64,000 bases of DNA from NCBI GenBank assembly GCA_023838465.1, contig JAIVEQ010000008.1, forward strand, positions 27,265 to 91,264, read 5' to 3'. The translations under genes were made by a program, and so were the position numbers. This document shows, piece after piece, positions 27,745 through 36,020 of the stretch (within the stretch, counting starts at the first letter, position 1; each line of letters starts with the position of its first letter). This stretch comes from Candidatus Thiodiazotropha sp. (GTDB taxonomy: Bacteria; Pseudomonadota; Gammaproteobacteria; Chromatiales; Chromatiaceae). The notes beneath the pieces are model-generated. The model did not search any database and was not told where the DNA came from. It was given only the letters and a program-made list of their open reading frames with translations.

Positions 27745-28570
27745 AAGGGTAGATTTCAGGTATGAATGTCTGGTCAGTGATGGGTGGCCGAACATACCCG
27801 ATATCCGCAGCTCGATGGGGCAGCTCAATCGGTTCAGGGGTTAGATCCTTGTAGGGGATCATACTCAGTAGGTGTGCAATACAGTTAAGCCGTGCATGTT
27901 TTTTAATGTCGGAGTGCACCACATACCAAGGGGCCTGCTTGATGTCTGTATGAGCGAACATTTCATCCTTGGCCTTCGAGTACTCCATCCAGCGTGAGCG
28001 TGATTCCAGATCCATCGGACTCAGTTTCCAGCGTTTGTGGGGCTCTTCCAGCCTGCTCTGGAAACGGCGCTCCTGCTCTTCGTCTGAGACGGAGAACCAG
28101 TATTTGATCAGGATGATGCCCGATCGTACCAGCATACGCTCGAACTCAGGACATGAGCGCATAAATTCCTGATACTCCTCATCGGTGCAGAAGCCCATGA
28201 CTTTCTCCACCCCGGCACGGTTGTACCAACTACGATCCAAGAGCACCATTTCGCCAGTTGCGGGCAGATGAGGCACATAGCGTTGGAAATACCACTGGGA
28301 TTGCTCCCTTTCTGTTGGTGCCGGCAGGGCAACGACGCGACAGATGCGAGGATTGAGGTGCTGATTGATACGTTTGATGACGCCACCCTTGCCAGCAGCG
28401 TCGCGACCTTCAAAAAGAACAACCACTTTAAGCCCTTTGTGCTTAATCCACTCCTGCAGCTTGACCAGTTCTAGTTGCAGATTAAACAGCTCTTTTTCAT
28501 AAACTTTACTATTGATCTTTTTGGGCTTTTTCGGCTTTTTTGTGATTTTTGCTTTTTTGGCTTCAGCCAT
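27743..28570 (-). CDS. ppk2: Polyphosphate kinase 2
   Basis: PPK2 transfers phosphate between polyphosphate and nucleotides, usually making ADP/ATP or GTP from polyphosphate. The 275-residue product begins with a Lys-rich tail (1-20). It has the Walker A (EGRDAAGKGGVIKRI), the lid region with DRSWYNRAGVE and the WYFQRYVPHLP stretch of single-domain class I PPK2. A GGGAGG ribosome site precedes the ATG. The TAG stop falls inside the right terminal repeat of the adjacent MITE-like element, so the last residues before the stop may have been altered by that insertion. Confidence 0.94.
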   Translation of the reverse strand: MAEAKKAKITKKPKKPKKINSKVYEKELFNLQLELVKLQEWIKHKGLKVVVLFEGRDAAGKGGVIKRINQHLNPRICRVVALPAPTEREQSQWYFQRYVPHLPATGEMVLLDRSWYNRAGVEKVMGFCTDEEYQEFMRSCPEFERMLVRSGIILIKYWFSVSDEEQERRFQSRLEEPHKRWKLSPMDLESRSRWMEYSKAKDEMFAHTDIKQAPWYVVHSDIKKHARLNCIAHLLSMIPYKDLTPEPIELPHRAADIGYVRPPITDQTFIPEIYP

Positions 28571-28638
28571 GGATGCCTCCCGGTCTTGGTGGTTTTAGTT
28601 AATTTAATGATTCAGCGAAAGCGTGGAGATCTATAAGA

Positions 28639-29067
28639 TTAGACTATTTCGACCAGTTCAAGGTCGAAATTAAGTGCCTCCCCTGCCAGTGGGTGATTAC
28701 CGTCGATAGTCGCAACTGCGTCTGAGAGTGCGGTAACAACCACATTGAAGTGCTCTCCATCAGGGCCTTGTGCCTGTAGATGCATGCCCACATGGAGTTC
28801 CAGGTCGTCAGGGAAGCTCTCCAGGGGAACCTGTTCGACCAGGGCATCATTGTGTTGGCCATAAGCTTCATCGGCTGGGATATTGATTGTCTTCTGGTCA
28901 CCCACCTGCATACCCTCCACACCGGTTTCAAATCCCGGGATTACTGCCTTTTCACCGAGGGTGAATTCAATGGGATCACGATCTGCGGATGAATCAAACT
29001 GGGTTCCATCGTCCAGTGTGCCGGTGTAGTGAAGTCGGACGGTATCACCCTGTTTGGCTTGCCTCAT
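28639..29067 (-). CDS. FKBP-type peptidyl-prolyl isomerase, SlyD-like
   Basis: The 142-residue protein has an FKBP fold with an inserted flap (VRLHYTGTLDDGTQFDSS, then EFTLGEKAVIPGFETGVEGM), as in SlyD/SlpA chaperone-isomerases. It ends LELVEIV and lacks the His-rich metal-binding tail of E. coli SlyD. It would assist folding of cytoplasmic proteins. It diverges from groESL across a 235-base promoter region, so the two chaperone units share an upstream region. Confidence 0.9.
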   Translation of the reverse strand: MRQAKQGDTVRLHYTGTLDDGTQFDSSADRDPIEFTLGEKAVIPGFETGVEGMQVGDQKTINIPADEAYGQHNDALVEQVPLESFPDDLELHVGMHLQAQGPDGEHFNVVVTALSDAVATIDGNHPLAGEALNFDLELVEIV

Positions 29068-29181
29068 GTTTGGCCTCTTTTGCTAGTGAGTTGTTGATTA
29101 ATAGCTCATTATCACACAGATTGCGTGCAGTTTGCTGATATGGCCTCTCTTTTTCGTCGATAAAAATCTCTGTGGATAACC

Positions 29182-29209
29182 TTGACTAACCGGTTTTTCG
29201 CTCTATTAT
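29182..29209 (+). promoter_or_regulatory. Probable sigma-70 promoter of groESL
   Basis: TTGACT (29182-29187) and TATTAT (29204-29209) are separated by 16 bases and lie about 95 bases before groES. The -10 hexamer touches the left arm of the CIRCE operator, the usual layout when HrcA blocks initiation. No clear sigma-32 promoter was recognised by eye. Confidence 0.68.
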
Positions 29210-29235
29210 TAGCACTCAGTTCAGGTGAGTGCTAA
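29209..29235 (+). promoter_or_regulatory. CIRCE operator for HrcA
   Basis: The sequence TTAGCACTC, nine bases, GAGTGCTAA is an exact match to the CIRCE inverted repeat bound by the heat-shock repressor HrcA. It overlaps the end of the groES promoter and lies 67 bases upstream of the groES ATG. groESL is therefore predicted to be repressed by HrcA at normal temperature and released on heat stress. hrcA itself is not in the window. Confidence 0.95.
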
Positions 29236-29302
29236 CAGCCTCGCCCGGTGAGAACCAAACATAGATTTTTTTACTAAAACCAATATTGAGGAGAATCAGT
29301 CG

Positions 29303-29593
29303 ATGAATATTCGTCCGCTGCACGATCGCGTGATCGTTCGTCGTATGGAAGAAGAGCGCACCAGTCCTGGCGGCATTGTGCTCCCCGATGCTGCGACCGA
29401 AAAGCCTATTCTGGGTGAGGTGCTGGCTGTCGGCAACGGTAAGGTTACCGATAGTGGTGAGGCCCGTCCGCTGGAAGTCAAGGTCGGAGACAAAGTGTTG
29501 TTCGGTAAATACTCCGGTACTGAAGTGAAGTTGGGTGGTGATGAAGTTCTCGTCATGCGTGAAGAAGACATCATGGGTGTGATCGAGGGTTAA
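29303..29593 (+). CDS. groES: Co-chaperonin GroES
   Basis: GroES caps the GroEL cylinder during folding. The 96-residue product has the full family pattern ([18 protein letters not shown], the mobile loop [13 protein letters not shown], and [15 protein letters not shown] at the end). A GAGGAG ribosome site lies upstream of the ATG. It is transcribed from the CIRCE-controlled promoter and is followed by groEL after 77 bases. Confidence 0.98.
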   Translation: MNIRPLHDRVIVRRMEEERTSPGGIVLPDAATEKPILGEVLAVGNGKVTDSGEARPLEVKVGDKVLFGKYSGTEVKLGGDEVLVMREEDIMGVIEG

Positions 29594-29667
29594 CCCCGCA
29601 CATTGTAATCACAACCAGTCACAGGCTATGCCTGGTGAAGATTCTCAACATTTACCCAAGGAATTAA

Positions 29668-31323
<1,656 letters not shown>

Positions 31324-31353
31324 CAACTGCCATTCGTCTTCGTTCTTCCCATG

Positions 31354-31386
31354 AAACCCCGTGCCTAATCAGGCACGGGGTTTTTT
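31354..31386 (+). terminator. Rho-independent terminator of groESL
   Basis: A stem AAACCCCGTGCCT / AGGCACGGGGTTT with an AATC loop is followed by a run of T, 30 bases after the groEL stop. It is the classic intrinsic terminator form and separates groESL from the chemoreceptor gene downstream. Confidence 0.93.
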
Positions 31387-31485
31387 ACATTTTAGAGGTT
31401 AATTTTTTGCTGATATTGCCGTTACGTTGAGTGGTTAGAGTATTTTCCAGACGGAGGGAGTCGTCTCGCTATCGGGGAAAGAATC

Positions 31486-32535
31486 ATGTTCAGGAATATC
31501 GGCATCTCTCTACGCTTTGTCATAGCAACAGTTTTGGCAATTTTTATCGTACTTGCGATCACCCTTTCTACCACCTTCAATTACATGGGTGGCATTCTGC
31601 AGACAGCAGAAGAGAGTGAAATGGGGGAGATATTTGAGATTGTAGTGAATGGCGTTGAATCAGAGGGGCGTCTTGCCAGGGCGATGAGTGCTTTGGTTGC
31701 GGGGATTCCGGATATCCAGAAACATTTTGCAGAGCGTGATCGGGAGGCGCTTGAATCACTGTTCGTGCCAGGATTTCAGGCCTTGAAAAAAGAGTACGGG
31801 GTACGTCAGTTCCAGTTCCACGAACCTCCAGCCACCTCATTCCTCAGGGTCCATAAACCCGCCAAGTTCGGTGACGACCTCTCTTCATTTCGCCTGACGG
31901 TTGTGGAAGGGAACCGCAATAAACGTGCTATTCAAGGCTTGGAAGTGGGTGTTGCCGGTCTTGGCGTGCGTGGGCTGGTGCCGGTCAATCATGCTGGCAA
32001 GCATGTGGGTACCGTTGAGTTTGGCATGTCGTTCGGACAGTCATTCTTCAATGAAATGGCTAAACAACACGAGATAGAGCTGGAACTCTATATCGATCGT
32101 GACGGCAAAATGGACCGTTTCGCAACGACCATGGAAGGTAATAACCTGGTCACTATGGATAGGTTGAAGGGCATTGCTAAAGGTGACCACCTTTATGAAA
32201 AAGGTCAGTTAGGCGATATGCCTGTCTCTTTCTATGCGGCCCCCGTGGAGAATTACTCCGGGGAACCCATCGGTGTACTCGTCGTGGCTAAGGATCGTTC
32301 TGCATTTGCCACTGCGATCTCGAATCTATTGCTGTTGGTGACAGGATTAGGTCTGCTTTCGGTGTTGGTTATTGGTGTAATGGTGTGGCTGATCAGTCGC
32401 GGGGTGGTGCAACCGATCTGTGACGCGGCCAAGGCTATGGAGGGTATAGCCTCTGCAGAAGGCGATCTTACTGTGCGCATGGATGAATCTGGATCGGATG
32501 AGGTTACGCGTCCGCTGAGCGCCAAGGAAGGCTGA
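31486..32535 (+). pseudogene. Chemoreceptor, 5' part, interrupted by a 283-bp element
   Basis: This frame encodes the sensing half of a methyl-accepting chemotaxis protein. It has an N-terminal membrane helix (about 8-30), a periplasmic double-Cache-like domain (about 31-270, with FRLTVVEGNRNKRAI and GVRGLVPVNHAG), a second membrane helix (about 277-305) and the start of a HAMP domain (EGDLTVRMDESGSDEVTR). Native sequence ends at 32512. The last eight codons before the TGA at 32533-32535 belong to the inserted element. Joining 32512 directly to 32796 restores one continuous chemoreceptor frame. Confidence 0.9.
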
Positions 32536-32795
32536 AAGCCGAGGCGGTTAGTCCCCGGTAGGCGTGAGGCGAGACTGTAGACCCGTCGTGCCTTGCGCCA
32601 GAGGGGATGCAAAGCGAGCATCCGAACACGGCGTCCAGTCATTTGGGAACTGACGGCGGAGTGGTCACGAGCTTGCGATGTGATCACGTAGTGTCAGTGA
32701 CCAGGACCGTCCGGGGCACTAATAGGTTGTCAAAGATCGAGTGTCTTTTAGGCCTGGGACGCCTAAAAGACATCACGAGATCGAAGACTCACTTG
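32513..32795 (+). mobile_element. 283-bp structured non-coding element, copy 1
   Basis: This segment is identical over all 283 bases to 41708-41990, in the same orientation, while the flanks share nothing. It contains no convincing protein gene. Potential RNA stems include CGCC/GGCG (32520-23 with 32543-46) and GGCGTGAGGC/GCCTTGCGCC (32561-70 with 32590-99). Others are GGATGC/GCATCC (32605-10 with 32618-23), GTGGTCAC/GTGATCAC (32661-68 with 32680-87), TAGTGTC/GGCACTA (32689-95 with 32715-21) and a 12-bp terminal hairpin TGTCTTTTAGGC/GCCTAAAAGACA (32742-72). There are no terminal inverted repeats and no target duplication. It interrupts a chemoreceptor gene. A non-autonomous IS200/IS605-type or HEARO-like RNA element is the nearest known style, by inference. 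Confidence 0.85.
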
Positions 32796-34033
32796 TTTCA
32801 CGGGGTTATAACCGTTTTGCCGATAAGACCGAGGGGATGATTAAAAAGGTCTCCAGGGCTACCGGCAATCTAAGCATCAAGATTGGTGATTTTGCTAACC
32901 TGGCGGAACACACCAGGGACGGCATCAACAAACAGCATGAGCAGACGACTCAGGTGGCGACTGCGATGACAGAGATGTCTGCGACGGTCCACGAAGTGGC
33001 GCAGAACACCACCCAGACAGCAGAAGCGGCGAGGCAGGCCGATCTGCAGGCCAATAGTGGACGCGATGTTGTAAATGCCGTCACCCGCAGTATCGATAGT
33101 CTGGCCGGCGAAGTGGGTAAAGCGGTAGAGACAGTACAGCATGTGGAGCAGGATAGTGAGCGGATCGGCTCGGTGCTGGATGTGATACGTGGGATTGCTG
33201 ATCAGACCAACCTGCTGGCCTTGAACGCGGCCATCGAGGCGGCACGGGCCGGTGAGCAGGGACGAGGCTTTGCTGTGGTGGCTGATGAGGTCAGAACCCT
33301 GGCCAAACGCACCCAGGACTCCACTGAAGAGATTCAGGAGATGATCGAGAGCCTGCAGACGGGCGTTAGACAGACGGTCACAGTGATGAAGACCAGTCAA
33401 GAGCAGGCTGCAGAGAGCGTCGATCAGGCCGGTCGCGCCCATGAGGCCCTTGGTGAGATAACCCGGGTCATCGACACCATCTCGCAGATGAGTTCACAAA
33501 TCGCCACGGCAGCCGAGGAGCAGAGTGCGGTGGCTGAGGATATTAACCGAAACATCGTCGAAATCACCCATGTGGCGGAAGAGACATCCCAAGACTCAGC
33601 CAAGAGCTACGAAGCCAGTGAAGCGATGTCAACTGAGGTCGACCAGCTAGGTAAACTTCTGGAGCAGTTCAATACTGGGGATGCCCATGCCAACCAATTG
33701 CAACAGGCGATGGCGGCACATCTGAGCTGGAAAACAAAACTCCGGGGATTCCTTGATGGCAAGGGTTCGTTGGATGAACGGGTGGCCTTCAACCACAAAG
33801 CCTGTGGGTTTGGTAAATGGTATGAGGATGTCGGCCGAAAAGAGCTATCCCATATCAGTGAAATGAGCCAGATCGATAAACCGCACAGGGAGTTGCATGA
33901 ATTGATAAAGAAAATTGTTGATCTTAAGCATCGAGGCGACATGCAGGCTGCCGAGAAAGAGTATCAACGAGTCGGTCCAATGTCCGAAGAGATCGTTCGG
34001 ATGATGCAAACGATTCAAAACAAGATTAATTAG
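32741..34033 (+). pseudogene. Chemoreceptor, 3' part, with CZB zinc-binding tail
   Basis: Native sequence begins at 32796 and encodes the rest of the HAMP domain ([14 protein letters not shown]) and the methyl-accepting signalling hairpin ([26 protein letters not shown]). It ends with a C-terminal CZB domain with the [10 protein letters not shown] zinc motif, which in other receptors senses zinc or hypochlorite. The frame stays open leftward into the inserted element to a GTG at 32741, so a soluble signalling fragment with 18 element-derived residues could in principle be made. As annotated it is the detached cytoplasmic half of the receptor begun at 31486. Confidence 0.88.
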
Positions 34034-34217
34034 TGTTCACAAGTCCTAGTACTCCCCCAATATCACATTGAAGGAGTGCTAGAACTGTTTAACTATACCC
34101 GCTGTATCATTGAGAGCATGATCAGCGGGTTAATAGTCATGTCAGTGGCTCTCTCCATACCCTCCATTTTCAAAGCCTCGGCAAACCAGTCTGAGGCTTT
34201 GGTGTTGTATGCTCTTT

Positions 34218-35741
34218 TTAGGATGATGACTCTTGCGCAGATTCCTGTTCAACGGCAAGTCGGTATTCGGGGAGTGTCTCTTGAGATGGGTAGAGTTGAT
34301 CCAAAGAGATGGGTTGAGTATTTGCCTGGATAATCTGGCAATGGCGGCGGCGTAGAGCGCGTGGATGGGGTACCCCGCAGGAGTGTGCAATCAGTCTGCT
34401 GCCGTAATGGATCTTGTCAACGAAGTTCTTAATCTGTACAGCCTTCTGTTGTGGGTCAAGCCCCTGTTGCAGGCGTTTGTTATGAGTGGTGATGCCGGTA
34501 GGGCAAGTATTCTTGTTGCATTTCAGTGCCTGGATACAGCCCATGGCAAGCATGAACCCACGGGCGGAGGTGACAAAATCAGCGCCGACACAAAAGGCCC
34601 AGGCTGTCTCAGAAGGGGTGATCAGCTTGCCGGAGGCAATTACCTTGATACGATTGCGCAGTCCATGTCGCTGCAGAATATCCACGACTTTAGGCAGTGC
34701 AGCCTTGATGGGAAGTCCCACACTGTCCATCAACGGCATCGGAGCTGCACCTGTGCCACCGTCACCGCCATCGATGGCAATGAAATCCGGCGCGCATGCG
34801 GTGCCACATTGATGGATCATATCGCACATCTCCTCCAGCCAGGTATGGGTGCCGACTGCGATTTTGAACCCCACCGGTTTACCCGAGATGTCACGTATAC
34901 GATTGATAAAACTCAACAGTTCTGTGAAGTTCGATATTTCCGGATGGCGATTAGGTGATACAGAGTCTTTACCTGCTGTGATACCCCGTATGGTGGCAAT
35001 CTCTTCGGTCACTTTTGCTCCCGGCAGGATGCCGCCTTTTCCCGGTTTGGCGCCTTGGCTCAGCTTTATTTCGAACAGCTTCACCTGGGGAATGGCAGCA
35101 ATCTCTCTCAGCTTCGCTTCACTGAGGCTGCCGTCTGAATTGCGTATACCGTACTTGGCTGTACCGATCTGAAAAACCAGATCACAGCTGCCTTCAAGAT
35201 GGTAGGGTGAAAGGCCTCCTTCTCCGGTATTCAGCCAGCAATTAGATTGCTTGGCCCCGTGCGATAAGGCGCGCACGGCGGGAATTGAGATAGCGCCGAA
35301 ACTCATGCCAGAGATATGAATCAGCGAGCTTGTCATATAGGGTTCACGACAGCCTGGGCCGATCACTAATGGGGGGGTGCGGTAGGCGTCTTCATCCAAG
35401 GTGGGAAAGGGGGTGTTCACAAACAATACTGTACCTGGCGTATTCAGCGGTTTGGTTGAACCGAAGGCAATGGTGTTATCGATCCCGGCAGCCGAGTGGT
35501 AGACCCAATCCCGCTCTGCCCGGTTGAATGGCATCTCCTCTCTATCCATGGCAAAGAAATATTGTCGGAAAAACTCGCCAAGGCGGCTAAACAGATAGCG
35601 AAAGCGGCCGATGACTGGAAAATTATGGCGTATGGCATCCTTGGTTTGCGAGATATCGAGAATGAACAGGGTGATGACCAGCAGCACACCCAGTCCAATC
35701 AAAAAGATAAACAGTGCAGAGAGCAGTGCCGCACTCTGCAT
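34218..35741 (-). CDS. FMN-binding glutamate synthase family protein
   Basis: The 507-residue protein has one or two N-terminal membrane helices (about 5-28). A glutamate synthase-type FMN barrel follows (HISGMSFGAISIPAVRALSHGA, GEGGLSPYH, FIAIDGGDGGTGAAPMPLMD and CNKNTCPTGITTH with the iron-sulfur cysteines). It lacks the amidotransferase domain of true GltB, so it does not use glutamine on its own. Members of this stand-alone family are widespread and mostly uncharacterised. It diverges from glnE across a 279-base gap. Confidence 0.88.
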   Translation of the reverse strand: MQSAALLSALFIFLIGLGVLLVITLFILDISQTKDAIRHNFPVIGRFRYLFSRLGEFFRQYFFAMDREEMPFNRAERDWVYHSAAGIDNTIAFGSTKPLNTPGTVLFVNTPFPTLDEDAYRTPPLVIGPGCREPYMTSSLIHISGMSFGAISIPAVRALSHGAKQSNCWLNTGEGGLSPYHLEGSCDLVFQIGTAKYGIRNSDGSLSEAKLREIAAIPQVKLFEIKLSQGAKPGKGGILPGAKVTEEIATIRGITAGKDSVSPNRHPEISNFTELLSFINRIRDISGKPVGFKIAVGTHTWLEEMCDMIHQCGTACAPDFIAIDGGDGGTGAAPMPLMDSVGLPIKAALPKVVDILQRHGLRNRIKVIASGKLITPSETAWAFCVGADFVTSARGFMLAMGCIQALKCNKNTCPTGITTHNKRLQQGLDPQQKAVQIKNFVDKIHYGSRLIAHSCGVPHPRALRRRHCQIIQANTQPISLDQLYPSQETLPEYRLAVEQESAQESSS

Positions 35742-36020
35742 CGAAAAAAACTCAGCCAGTCCATTTTTTATACCTGTTTAATGAATGTGGTTACTGTCTT
35801 GAAATGATACGAGTGACTGTTATGTTTAGATGCTTTGATTAGGTTAGTAGAGTAGCATCTGTGACGATTTGTATTGGCACGAGTGGGTGAGTTCCGGAAC
35901 GCTACATGAATTTGTGAAAAATCCATATTCAGCTGCGGATTCCAGGTTTAACGAAAAAATCACAGTTTAGTCAATTCAATGTACAGAAATTTTTTTTAGT
36001 ATCCTGATGTGAGAGCATAA

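Noticed and set aside
32513..32795. Group I or group II self-splicing intron
   Set aside because: No domain V-like hairpin and no P7-type core were recognised, and the second copy is intergenic. Precise excision by splicing cannot be excluded, but there is no positive support.
32607..32840. Open frame on plus strand running through element copy 1, repeated at 41802-42044
   Set aside because: The shared part is only the 283-bp repeat read in one frame; beyond the ends the two frames diverge. Composition follows the stem sequences, and there is no ribosome site or recognisable domain.
35871..35900. Sigma-54 promoter before glnE (TGGCACG seen)
   Set aside because: The -24-like block is present, but the required GC at -12 with correct spacing is not.
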